Translations under genes and position numbers: made by a program
Shown here: piece by piece, positions 8,850 to 17,046 of the stretch
Layout of the letters: each line of letters begins with the position of its first letter
Numbering within the stretch: the first letter of the stretch is position 1
Notes under the pieces: model-generated
The model's database searches: none
What the model was told of the DNA's origin: nothing
What the model saw: only the letters and a program-made list of their open reading frames with translations
Assembly (NCBI RefSeq): GCF_002736145.1
Contig: NZ_CP024160.1
Coordinates: 1,674,001-1,738,000 of the forward strand
Length of the DNA stretch: 64,000 nucleotides
DNA from: Collinsella aerofaciens
GTDB taxonomy: Bacteria; Actinomycetota; Coriobacteriia; Coriobacteriales; Coriobacteriaceae
Reading direction: 5' to 3'

Positions 8850-10334
8850 TTAGGCCTGGGCGTCCTTGGGGTCGATGCGCTTGACATCGAAGGAGCGGGC
8901 AACGCAGGCGCGGGCATCGGCCAGGTCGGTAAAATCGCCGCCGGCGATCATCTGCACGATAAAGTTGCCGATGCAGGTGCCCTCGATGGGGCCGGCGAAC
9001 ACGGGAAGCCCGCAGGTGTCGGCCGTCATCTGGTTGAGGTAGTAATCCTGGCAGCCGCCGCCCACGATGTTGATGCTCGTGTAGTCGTGGCCCGAAAGCT
9101 CGCGCAGGCCCCCGATGGCCTTGGCATACGAGCGGGACAGGCTGCAGTAGTTGGTGCGCATGATCTCGCCCACGGTCTGCGGAACCGGCTCGCCGCCCTC
9201 GGCGCAGGCCTGCTTAATCTCCTGGATCATGGAGTCGGGAGCCAGGAAACGGTCGTCGTCGACATCGACATACGCCTCGAAGGGCTCGGCCTCGCGGCAG
9301 AGCGTGCGGAGCTCGTCAAAGCCAACCTTATGATCCATGAGAGCCTTGTGCGAGGTCTTGCCCTCGACATAGTCGACGCCGTTGATCTCGCGGCGGACGG
9401 ATTGGTTCATCCACAAGCCCATGATGTTCTTGAGGAAACGGTAACGCTTGAGGTAGCCGCCCTCGTTGGTAAAGTTCTGCTTGCGAGCGAGCTCGTTGGT
9501 GATGGCGTGCTGGTTCTCAACGCCCAGCAGGCTCCATGTGCCGCTCGAGATATAGACGGCATTGTCATCCTTGGCGGGTACGGCCAGGAAGGCAGAGCCG
9601 GTGTCGTGCGTGGCGGGCAACACAACGGTCGCGGAGTAGCCGATCTTCTCGGAGATGTCGGCCGTGAGCTCACCGAGCACGGCGCTGGGCATGGTCGGCT
9701 CCAGGAAGATGCCCTGGGGAATACCAAAGCGCGAAAGGATCTCGGTGTCCCACGTGCACTTCTCGGCATCGAGCATACCGGTAGTGCTCGCGTTGGTGTA
9801 CTCGTTGGCCTTGATGCCGGTCAGACGCCAGTTGAGATAGTCCGGGATCATCAGGAAGGTGCGAGCTGCCTCGAGCTGCTCGGGATGCTCGTTCTTGAGG
9901 GCGAGCAGCTGATAGAGCGTGTTGAAGGGCTGACGCTGAATGCCGGTACGGGCATAGACCTCGGCCGGATCCATAATTTGGTCGGCAACTTCGTAGATGC
10001 CGTCAGTGCGGGCATCGCGGTAGGCAACCGTATCGCCGACGATCTTGTTGTGCTCGTCGAGCAGCACGAAATCAACGCCCCAGGTATCGATACCGATGGC
10101 GGCCGGAGCCTGTCCGGTCTGATCCTTGACGGCGCGCAGGCCTGCGACGACATGGTCGAACAGAGCCTCAACGTCCCAGCAGTCGTGGCCGTCTACGCGC
10201 TTTTGCTCGTTATCGAAGCGGTAAACCTCCTGATAGGACATCTTGCCGTCCTCGACCCAGCCAGCAAGAACGCGACCGCTCGAGGCACCGATATCGACCG
10301 CCGCGTAATGCTTGGACTCGATGCGACTCTCCAT
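8850..10334 (-). CDS. rhaB: Rhamnulokinase
   Basis: 494 residues, first gene of the operon, start at 10334 with GGGGAG five bases upstream. A FGGY-family kinase that phosphorylates L-rhamnulose with ATP. It shows AAVDIGASSGR at the N-terminus, GIDTWGVDFVLLD, the hydrolytic motif THDTGSAF, SSGTWSLLG and a C-terminal ATP-site loop GGGCQDYYLNQ. GIDTWGVDF is characteristic of RhaB within the family. Upstream lie two LacI-type operators, and the LacI regulator sits at the far end of the operon. Confidence 0.93.
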   Translation of the reverse strand: MESRIESKHYAAVDIGASSGRVLAGWVEDGKMSYQEVYRFDNEQKRVDGHDCWDVEALFDHVVAGLRAVKDQTGQAPAAIGIDTWGVDFVLLDEHNKIVGDTVAYRDARTDGIYEVADQIMDPAEVYARTGIQRQPFNTLYQLLALKNEHPEQLEAARTFLMIPDYLNWRLTGIKANEYTNASTTGMLDAEKCTWDTEILSRFGIPQGIFLEPTMPSAVLGELTADISEKIGYSATVVLPATHDTGSAFLAVPAKDDNAVYISSGTWSLLGVENQHAITNELARKQNFTNEGGYLKRYRFLKNIMGLWMNQSVRREINGVDYVEGKTSHKALMDHKVGFDELRTLCREAEPFEAYVDVDDDRFLAPDSMIQEIKQACAEGGEPVPQTVGEIMRTNYCSLSRSYAKAIGGLRELSGHDYTSINIVGGGCQDYYLNQMTADTCGLPVFAGPIEGTCIGNFIVQMIAGGDFTDLADARACVARSFDVKRIDPKDAQA

Positions 10335-10349
10335 GTGCTCTCCCCTTTT

Positions 10350-10361
10350 TGAAGCGGTTCA
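10350..10361. promoter_or_regulatory. LacI-family operator, proximal
   Basis: TGAAGCGGTTCA, matching TGAANCGNTTCA with the central CG typical of LacI-family sites. It overlaps the 5' leader of rhaB, 15 bases before the start codon. Confidence 0.75.
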
Positions 10362-10382
10362 TTTACAGTTTTCATTATTATT

Positions 10383-10394
10383 TGAACCGTTTCA
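10383..10394. promoter_or_regulatory. LacI-family operator, distal
   Basis: TGAACCGTTTCA, the same consensus as the proximal site. The centres are 33 bp apart, about three helical turns, which would put two dimers on the same DNA face around the promoter. Confidence 0.75.
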
Positions 10395-10477
10395 ATTTCA
10401 ATATGAGTCAACCTCGTTCCTGTGAGCGGTTGTTATTAGACGGTAAACGGTAGTTTTTGATTGAAAATGCTCCCAAA

Positions 10478-10522
10478 TAAAAAGATGCGGCCACCCGCGC
10501 TGAGCAGGTGACCGCATCTTTA
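10478..10522 (-). terminator. Terminator of the HAD-phosphatase gene
   Basis: AAAAAGATGCGGCCACC pairs imperfectly with GGTGACCGCATCTTT. A T run follows on the minus strand. Confidence 0.85.
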
Positions 10523-10553
10523 AAATGATATTGAAATGGCTCGGATGCAAACG

Positions 10554-11204
10554 CTAGCGCACGGCCTTGACCGCCGCCGTCAAATCGAACAACGTATCGA
10601 GCACGGCCTCGCAGCCGTCCACGACGTCCTGCGGCAGCGGCACGATATCGGGAACGGCAAAGACGTGGCAGCCAGCCGTGATGCCCGAGACGCAGCCGTT
10701 GCGTGAATCCTCGACCACGGCACATTCCTCGGGAGCAAAGCCCGCGCGCTCGCAGGCAAGCAGATACATCTCGGGGTCGGGCTTGCCGTGCACGACGTCC
10801 TCGCCGCAGGTCACCGTTTCAAACTTGTCAAAGAGGCCGACCATCTTAAGGTTGCGTTCTGCCGTGACATGGCGCGATGACGTCGCAAGGCCCACGTGAT
10901 AGCCCGCAGCCAGCAGCTCGTCTATGCACTCGGCGGCGCCGGCCTTAAGCTCCAGGTCGGTCTTGACCATCTCGTCGCGAATCTCCTTGTGGCGATGATA
11001 GAGCGCCTCGGCGGTTTCTCTGCTGCCGTAATGCGCCTCAAGGATGTCCATGACATCGGGCAGCGTGCGACCGATAAACTGATGGATCAGCGCTTCATCA
11101 ATCGCGACACCCAGCTCAACAGCGGGCGCTTTCCATGCCTTGATGCCCAGACGCTCGGTATCGACCAGCGTTCCGTCCATGTCAAAAATAACAGCCTTGA
11201 TCAT
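10554..11204 (-). CDS. HAD-superfamily phosphatase / beta-phosphoglucomutase-like
   Basis: 216 residues from ATG 11204 (GGGGGA upstream); an upstream in-frame start would add 29 residues without family similarity. The HAD motifs are complete: FDMDGTLVDTE at the N-terminus (nucleophile Asp and acid/base Asp), LATSSRH (motif II), the lysine in HGKPDPEMYL and VVEDSRNG (motif III/IV). The helical cap between motifs I and II fits the beta-phosphoglucomutase-like subclass. The substrate cannot be told from sequence. It is next to, but not co-transcribed with, the rhamnose-type operon. Confidence 0.88.
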   Translation of the reverse strand: MIKAVIFDMDGTLVDTERLGIKAWKAPAVELGVAIDEALIHQFIGRTLPDVMDILEAHYGSRETAEALYHRHKEIRDEMVKTDLELKAGAAECIDELLAAGYHVGLATSSRHVTAERNLKMVGLFDKFETVTCGEDVVHGKPDPEMYLLACERAGFAPEECAVVEDSRNGCVSGITAGCHVFAVPDIVPLPQDVVDGCEAVLDTLFDLTAAVKAVR

Positions 11205-11377
11205 ATCGGTCCCCCATCGACTCTCGCTGTCGCATTGCCGAAACTCTACCGCATTTGGCAACTTGTATATAACGTATATACCATATTGCACTTTCGTTAC
11301 ATAGATAGAAGTCTTATGACAAGCAGTCCAGTAGGATTATAGTTTTCGACCGAGTACTCAACGATAAGGAACGTTTC

Positions 11378-12256
11378 ATGATTTTAGACACCGCGGCACC
11401 CGCAGAGGAGCTTCAAGACAAGCTATCGGCGCTCGAGCAGCTGCTTTTGGCATACGGGCGCGTGGCTATCGGGTTTTCCGGCGGCGTTGACAGCAGCTTT
11501 TTGGCCGCCGTATGCGCCCGCATCATGCCTACCAATACCCTCCTCGTCCATCTCACCACGCCGCTCATCGGCACGCCCGAGCAGGCTTCGTTTGAGCGGT
11601 CCGTTGATGGACAAGCCAATGAAGGGGCGCATTTTAAGCTCCCCGTGCTCAATCTTTCGGTCGATCAGCTGCAGCTCCCCCAAGTAGCCTGCAACGATGC
11701 CAATCGCTGCTACCACTGCAAGCACGCCGGCTTTACCGCCATCGTCAACCACGCCAAGTCGCTCGGCTTTCCCACCGTCATCGATGGCAGCAATGCAAGC
11801 GATCGCGGTGACTACCGCCCCGGCATGCGTGCGGCAGAAGAGCTCGGTGTGCGCTCGCCGCTTATGGAGGTCGGCTTTACCAAGGACGAAGAGCGCGAGC
11901 TGCTGCGCACATGGGGCTATCCCGTTTGGAGCCTGCCGGCGGGAGCCTGTCTTGCCACGCGCGTCCCCACGGGCGAGGAGCTTACGCGCGAGAAGGTCTC
12001 CCTGATTCGCGCCTGCGAGGATTACCTGCACGATCTTGATCTGGCACAGGTACGCGCGCGCTTGGTCGGCGGCTGCATGCATATCGAGGCCGCACCCGCA
12101 GATGTTGCCAAGATTGCCGCCCTCGGCGGTGCCGCCGTCGACGACAAGGGCAAGACCCCGCTGCCCGCCGCTATCGAGTCCGCGCTGCGCGAGCTGGGCT
12201 GCGGTCACATCTCCCCCGAGGTCACCCCCTACATCCACGGCAACATGAACCTGTAG
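11378..12256 (+). CDS. larE: ATP-dependent sacrificial sulfur transferase LarE
   Basis: 292 residues, start preceded by AAGGA. LarE donates sulfur from its own cysteine to the pyridinium ring during synthesis of the nickel-pincer cofactor of lactate racemase and related enzymes. Visible: PP-loop SGGVDSS (34-40), a CYHC pair (Cys111, Cys114), DGSNASDRGDYRPG, and PAGACLATR with Cys191 at the position of the sacrificial cysteine. No larA, larB or larC is in the window, so the partners lie elsewhere or the protein does another sulfur-transfer job. Confidence 0.88.
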   Translation: MILDTAAPAEELQDKLSALEQLLLAYGRVAIGFSGGVDSSFLAAVCARIMPTNTLLVHLTTPLIGTPEQASFERSVDGQANEGAHFKLPVLNLSVDQLQLPQVACNDANRCYHCKHAGFTAIVNHAKSLGFPTVIDGSNASDRGDYRPGMRAAEELGVRSPLMEVGFTKDEERELLRTWGYPVWSLPAGACLATRVPTGEELTREKVSLIRACEDYLHDLDLAQVRARLVGGCMHIEAAPADVAKIAALGGAAVDDKGKTPLPAAIESALRELGCGHISPEVTPYIHGNMNL

Positions 12257-12640
12257 GTTGCGCCGTTTTACAAACGGCGTAACTGCTCGGCGCTGCGCAG
12301 GCCCCGGACGCGGCAATCTGACGTTCAACTGCACGGGCGCGACCAAAAGGTCCGCGCACGCTTGTTTCACGTCACCTTGCCGCGCCCGGAACCTGCTCGC
12401 TCGCGTATGCTCAACCTGAACCACATTAATAGTTGCCGACCTTCCGAAAGGGGACAGGTTTATTTTGGCAGGTTTTATCTGAGGAAACGTCGAGCCCCAC
12501 ACGTCCCAACCATCGCAACCCCTTCTAGGGCAAATGGATCGATAGCGCGTCTCCCAATCTTTAAGTATTTGTTCGGTAAAGCGGCCCCTGCCGGCTCCTG
12601 CTAGACTGGTAGATTCCCAACCGTCCATCCAGGAGCCGCA
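12257..12640. other. Intergenic region with one dispersed repeat
   Basis: 384 bases without a supported gene. Just after larE there is a hairpin (GTTGCGCCGTTT with AAACGGCGTAAC, about 12258-12286) without a clear T run. A copy of the second repeat type lies at 12444-12490. The last bases give the nuclease gene its ribosome site, AGGAG. Confidence 0.65.
12444..12490. repeat. Second repeat type (AAACCTGCCAAAATAAACC), copy 2, inverted
   Basis: CGAAAGGGGACAGGTTTATT followed by TTGGCAGGTTTTATCTGAGG is the reverse complement of 4946-4990 with few differences. It contains the same GGGGACAG core as the palindromic repeats. Confidence 0.8.
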
Positions 12641-13609
12641 ATGTCGCGCAAGTCCGCCTACAAGCAAGTACTTTCCATCGGCACCGCCGTGGTGCTGGGG
12701 TTTGCGTTGTTCACAGGGTCGCTCGACGGAGCGCCCAAGTTGTTGTCGCCGCAAAGCGATGAGCAGGCGACGGCTCTGGCCGAAAAACAAAACGAGAGTC
12801 CCAGCCGCACCGACGACGAGGCAGACCTGGTTGCCCGGCTCGAATCGGGAACAGCAAGCTCCGAGGACTCCGGCGATGGCTCCGAATCCACCGCGACCAA
12901 CACCAACGGCAACGTTGCCTCCGCGGACAGTGCCGCCACCCCCATCGACGAAGTGGAAAACCCAGATCTCAACCGCGCCCGCGGCGTATATCTCAGCAGC
13001 ATTCCCGACTACGCCGGCAACCCCTACGTTGCCCTTCGCGCCGACAGCACGCACCCGCTCGGCACGCCATCATTCACGCTCGACGAATACGAGCGAGCTA
13101 CCGAAGAGGGCTGCTTTAAGAAGTTCTCTAAGCTCGATAGCCTGGGCCGCACCCGCAAAGCGCTCGCCTGTGTGGGTCCCGAGTCGCTCGGTCAAGGCAA
13201 GCGCGGGGATATCTCGCGTATCCACCCCGCCGGATGGCACCAGCAGCGCTACGACTTTATTCCGGGTCAAAGCCTCTACAACCGCTGCCACCTTATCGCC
13301 TGGTCGCTCTGCGGCGAAAACGCCAACCGCAAGAATCTCCTCACCGGCACGCGCTATCTCAACGAAACGGGCATGCTGCCGTTTGAAGAGCAGATCCTCG
13401 ACTACATCCACGACACAGGCAACCATGTGCTCTACCGCGTCACGCCCATGTACAACGAAGAGGAACTTGTCTGCCGTGGCGTGCGACTTGAGGCGCAATC
13501 GGTCGAGGACCACGGCAAGACGCTGTGCTTCCACGTATATTGCTACAACCTGCAGCCGCATGTGCAGATCGACTACTCCACCGGCCGCAACCAGGCCTCG
13601 GGTGATTAA
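12641..13609 (+). CDS. Secreted or membrane-anchored DNA/RNA non-specific endonuclease
   Basis: 322 residues, ribosome site AGGAG at -11. Residues 1-27 form a basic start plus one hydrophobic helix (signal peptide or anchor). Residues 35-110 are a Ser/Thr/Asp/Glu-rich linker. The catalytic domain (about 115-322) resembles EndA/streptodornase-type nucleases: YNRCHLIAWSLCG (His217 as the general base), then NLLTGTRYLNETGMLPFEEQ, the metal-asparagine region. The usual DRGH is NRCH here. It probably degrades extracellular nucleic acid. It is a single-gene unit with its own terminator. Confidence 0.85.
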   Translation: MSRKSAYKQVLSIGTAVVLGFALFTGSLDGAPKLLSPQSDEQATALAEKQNESPSRTDDEADLVARLESGTASSEDSGDGSESTATNTNGNVASADSAATPIDEVENPDLNRARGVYLSSIPDYAGNPYVALRADSTHPLGTPSFTLDEYERATEEGCFKKFSKLDSLGRTRKALACVGPESLGQGKRGDISRIHPAGWHQQRYDFIPGQSLYNRCHLIAWSLCGENANRKNLLTGTRYLNETGMLPFEEQILDYIHDTGNHVLYRVTPMYNEEELVCRGVRLEAQSVEDHGKTLCFHVYCYNLQPHVQIDYSTGRNQASGD

Positions 13610-13658
13610 GCCCCTAACCGCGACAAGAATCGATTTGCAGTCCCCAAGAGATCAAATG

Positions 13659-13690
13659 AGGCCGCCCCGGTTACCCGGGGCGGCCTTTTC
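13659..13690 (+). terminator. Terminator of the nuclease gene
   Basis: GAGGCCGCCCCGG pairs with CCGGGGCGGCCTT, followed by TTTTC on the plus strand. Confidence 0.9.
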
Positions 13691-13722
13691 GTCAGCACCT
13701 ATATTGCAGGCAAAGCCACGCG

Positions 13723-15798
13723 CTACTTGGCGCGACCCTCCTCATAGCGCTCGACCAGCTTGGCCTGAACGTCATAGGGCACCTGCTCATAGCCCGCAGG
13801 CTTCATGGTAAAGTCGCCCGTGCCGCGCGTGATGGAGCGCAGACGCGTCGAGTAATCCGTCAGCTCGGCCAGCGGCGCCTGGGCAATGACCACGGTGTCG
13901 CCGCGCTCATCGGTCTCCATGCCCGTCACGCGACCGCGCGAGGCCGAGATGTCGCCCATCACAGCGCCGGCGTAGCTCTCGGGGATAGTCACCGTAATTT
14001 CCTCGATAGGCTCCAGCACCACTGGATCGGCATCGGCACACGCCTTGCGCAGGCCGATGCGAGCCGCCGCGCGGAACGCCATCTCGTTGGAGTCGACGCT
14101 GTGATACGAACCATCGTACACAGCCACGCGAATGCCCGTAAGCGGGTAGCCGGCAATGATGCCGTCCTTCATGGTCTCCTGGACACCCTTGTCCACGGCG
14201 GGGATGAGCGAGCGCGGGATGCGGCCGCCCACGACCTCGTCCACAAACTCATAGCCGTCGCTCGTGCCGTCGGGCCCGATGAGCGGCTCAACGCGCAGCC
14301 AGCAGTCGCCATACTGACCGGCACCGCCAGTCTGCTTCTTGTGGCGGCCCTGGGCACTCGCCGTGCGGCGGATGGTCTCGCGATACGGAATGCGGATCGG
14401 CACGCTCTTGGCCACGACCTTGGTACGATCCTCCAAACGGTTGAGTAGCACCGAAACCTGCGCCTCACCCACGGCGGAGATGATAGTCTGACCGGTCTCC
14501 TCGTCACGATCGATGCTCATGGTCGGATCAGCCTTGCACGCCTTCTCGATAAACGTGTAGAGCTTCTCCTCGTCCCCGCGATTCTCGGCCTCAATGGCGA
14601 TGCGGTACTGCGAGTTGGGGAACTTAAACGCCGCCGCCTCGACCTTACCGGTAATGGAGAGCGTATCGCCCGTCTCGGCAGCCAGCTTGGGCGCCACGAT
14701 GATGTCGCCGGCATAGGCGTGACCGACCTCGGTCATGTCGCGGCCGCACATCACATACAGGTGAGCCAGACGGTCGCTCTTGCGGGTACGTGCGTTGATG
14801 AGCTCAAGGCCCGGCTCAAGCGTGCCCGTCAGCACCTTGATAAAGCTGATGCGGCCCTGCTGCGGATCGGCCAGCGTCTTAAACACAAACGCCACCGGGC
14901 GGTCATCGTCGCTCGAAATCTTGAGCGAATCGCCGTCGATGAGCGGCATCTCGCCATAGTCGGTCGGTGCCGGGAAGTACGTTGCGATGTCGTCCATCAG
15001 TGAGTTGACGCCCTGCTCCTTAATGCAATCGCCCGCAAAGACCGGCACAAAGATGCGCTCGGCGATCGCCTTTGACAGCAGGCCTTCAAGCTCCTCCTGC
15101 GTCAGCGTCTCCTCGCCTTCCAGGTACTTCATCATCAGCTCGTCGTCGGCCTCGGCCACCAGCTCGCACAGATGGTCATGGGCCTCCTCGGCCTGGGCAC
15201 GATACTCCTCGGGAATCTCCGACTCAACGGCTTCGGCGCCGTTGCAATGGCGCGCCTTCATGCGCACGAGGTCGATGATGCCGTCAAAGTCCTCGCCCTC
15301 GCCCCAGGGAAGGGTCACGGCGCCCAGGCGCGTACCAAAGCGCTCCTGCAGCAGGTCCATGGTGGTCGCAAAGCTGGCCTCGGAGCGCGACAGGCGGTTT
15401 ACGAACACCGCACGCGCCAGGCGCAGGTCCTCGGCGGCATACCAGAGCTTAACCGTCGTAGGCTGCGGGCCGGCCTCGGCGTCGACCACAAACAGGGCCG
15501 TCTCGCAGACGCTCATCGCGGCAAAGGCGTCGCCGATAAAATCGGGATAGCACGGGGCATCGAGCACATTGATGCGAGCGCCCTTCCAGTCGATCGGCGC
15601 AATGGTCGTCGAAATGGAAAACGCACGCTTGACCTCTTCGGGGTCATAGTCGAGCGTGGGCTTGGTGCCGTCGTGGCCGCCCAGGCGGGCGGTCTTGCCG
15701 GAAAGGTGGAGCATGGCCTCGGCGAGTGAGGTCTTGCCCACCCCGCCTTGGCCTACGAGCACCACGTTCCTTACGTTACCGGTCTTGGGAGCACCCAT
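13723..15798 (-). CDS. EF-G-like translational GTPase paralogue (EF-G2 type)
   Basis: 691 residues, start at ATG 15798 with a near-perfect AAGGAGGT site. It has the EF-G domain order: G domain (1-270), beta barrel (about 300-390), domains III-V, with KKQTGGAGQYGDCWLRVEP in domain IV. The P-loop is GQGGVGKT (16-23). However, the usual DTPGH of G3 is DAPCY (80-84) and the NKxD guanine-specificity motif is NRLS (134-137). It is therefore not the housekeeping fusA. Actinobacterial EF-G2 proteins are a known divergent group with poorly defined roles. Nucleotide use by this protein is doubtful. It is a single-gene transcript. Confidence 0.88.
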   Translation of the reverse strand: MGAPKTGNVRNVVLVGQGGVGKTSLAEAMLHLSGKTARLGGHDGTKPTLDYDPEEVKRAFSISTTIAPIDWKGARINVLDAPCYPDFIGDAFAAMSVCETALFVVDAEAGPQPTTVKLWYAAEDLRLARAVFVNRLSRSEASFATTMDLLQERFGTRLGAVTLPWGEGEDFDGIIDLVRMKARHCNGAEAVESEIPEEYRAQAEEAHDHLCELVAEADDELMMKYLEGEETLTQEELEGLLSKAIAERIFVPVFAGDCIKEQGVNSLMDDIATYFPAPTDYGEMPLIDGDSLKISSDDDRPVAFVFKTLADPQQGRISFIKVLTGTLEPGLELINARTRKSDRLAHLYVMCGRDMTEVGHAYAGDIIVAPKLAAETGDTLSITGKVEAAAFKFPNSQYRIAIEAENRGDEEKLYTFIEKACKADPTMSIDRDEETGQTIISAVGEAQVSVLLNRLEDRTKVVAKSVPIRIPYRETIRRTASAQGRHKKQTGGAGQYGDCWLRVEPLIGPDGTSDGYEFVDEVVGGRIPRSLIPAVDKGVQETMKDGIIAGYPLTGIRVAVYDGSYHSVDSNEMAFRAAARIGLRKACADADPVVLEPIEEITVTIPESYAGAVMGDISASRGRVTGMETDERGDTVVIAQAPLAELTDYSTRLRSITRGTGDFTMKPAGYEQVPYDVQAKLVERYEEGRAK

Positions 15799-16037
15799 GA
15801 TGACCTCCTTGCAGGGCCGCGCGCAATGCGCGACGCCAACGGGGAGAGTTCGCGGTCGGTGCCGTCCCGGGAGCAGCATGGTCGGCAGCCGAGCCGACTC
15901 ACCCTCCAAATGTCCTATGCCACCACCCTACCCTCACGGGCGGCTGTCCATGCATACCTTTCGGCACACGTATGAATACAGGCGGCGAGAGGAAGAGACA
16001 AGCTTGTGAGGCAATTATTGAACCCCGTCGATGTAAA

Positions 16038-16077
16038 CAAAAAGCCGCCACAGACCGTAAGACCTGTGGCGGCTTCG
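16038..16077 (-). terminator. Terminator of the amino-acid ABC transporter operon
   Basis: AAAAAGCCGCCACAG pairs with CTGTGGCGGCTT; a T run follows on the minus strand, 32 bases past the ATPase stop. Confidence 0.88.
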
Positions 16078-16108
16078 CCTCGATTAATAGTTGAGTAAAT
16101 ACCTGAGC

Positions 16109-16885
16109 CTATCCCTCGATGCGGCTCAAGAACTCACGCGTGCGCCGCTCGCGCGGATGGTCGATGACCTGCTCGGCAGGACCCTCCTCGACAATACGAC
16201 CGCCATCCATAAAGACCACGCGGTCGGCAACATCGCGCGCAAACTGCATTGCGTGGGTCACGATCACCATCGTCATGTTCTGCGCAGCGAGGTCCTTAAT
16301 GACACGCAGCACCTCGGCCGTCAGCTCGGGATCGAGCGCCGAGGTCGGCTCGTCAAAGAACAGGATCTCCGGGTCGAGCGCTAGGGCGCGGGCAATACTC
16401 ACGCGCTGCTGCTGACCGCCCGAAAGCTCACATGGCACCTTGTTCTCGTTTCCCGTCAGCCCCATTTGTGCAATCAACTCGTGAGCGCGGGCTTCCGCCT
16501 GCTCGCGCGGACGCTTAAGCACGCGAATCGGCGCATCGGTGATGTTTTTCATCACCGTATAGTGCGGGAACAGGTTGTAATTTTGGAACACCAGGCCGAA
16601 TCGCGAGCGCGCCTGCTTGGGCACATCGCCCTTCGCATAGACCGCGCCCGAACCCGCATCCGTCGCAACGGCAAGGTCGCCAAACGAGAGCGAGCCTCCG
16701 TCGAGTGTCTCGAGCAGCGTGGCACACCGCAGCAGCGTAGACTTACCGCCACCCGAAGGCCCGATAATCGCCACGACCTCGCCACGCTTTACCTCGAGCG
16801 AGATATCCTTGAGCACCTCATTGCCGCCAAACGCCTTACGCGCGTTCGATATATTCATTACCGTTCCGGACACGGGAACCTCCAT
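16109..16885 (-). CDS. Polar amino-acid ABC transporter, ATP-binding subunit
   Basis: 258 residues from 16885; an ATG at 16858 (MNISNARKAFGG) is an alternative, and neither has a strong ribosome site. Walker A GPSGGGKST, Q-loop FQNYNLFPH, signature LSGGQQQR, Walker B ILFFDEPTSALD and H-loop VTHAM are all intact. The sequence is of the GlnQ/ArtP class, energising uptake of polar amino acids. A short insertion (about residues 75-92) lies before the Q-loop. It is the third gene of a binding protein-permease-ATPase operon, after a 160-base gap. Confidence 0.93.
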   Translation of the reverse strand: MEVPVSGTVMNISNARKAFGGNEVLKDISLEVKRGEVVAIIGPSGGGKSTLLRCATLLETLDGGSLSFGDLAVATDAGSGAVYAKGDVPKQARSRFGLVFQNYNLFPHYTVMKNITDAPIRVLKRPREQAEARAHELIAQMGLTGNENKVPCELSGGQQQRVSIARALALDPEILFFDEPTSALDPELTAEVLRVIKDLAAQNMTMVIVTHAMQFARDVADRVVFMDGGRIVEEGPAEQVIDHPRERRTREFLSRIEG

Positions 16886-17046
16886 GTGTTTGAGAAGTCA
16901 GCGAGCGTGTGGATGACGAGACAATGTGCTTCGAAAGAGGAGCGCCGCGTACTTCTGTACGCAAGCGACGGCTTGAGAAGCAGATTGGCCGTCAGACACG
17001 CGCGCAGCGTCGAGCAGTCCGCCGTTCGTTAGAACGGCGGAACGAT

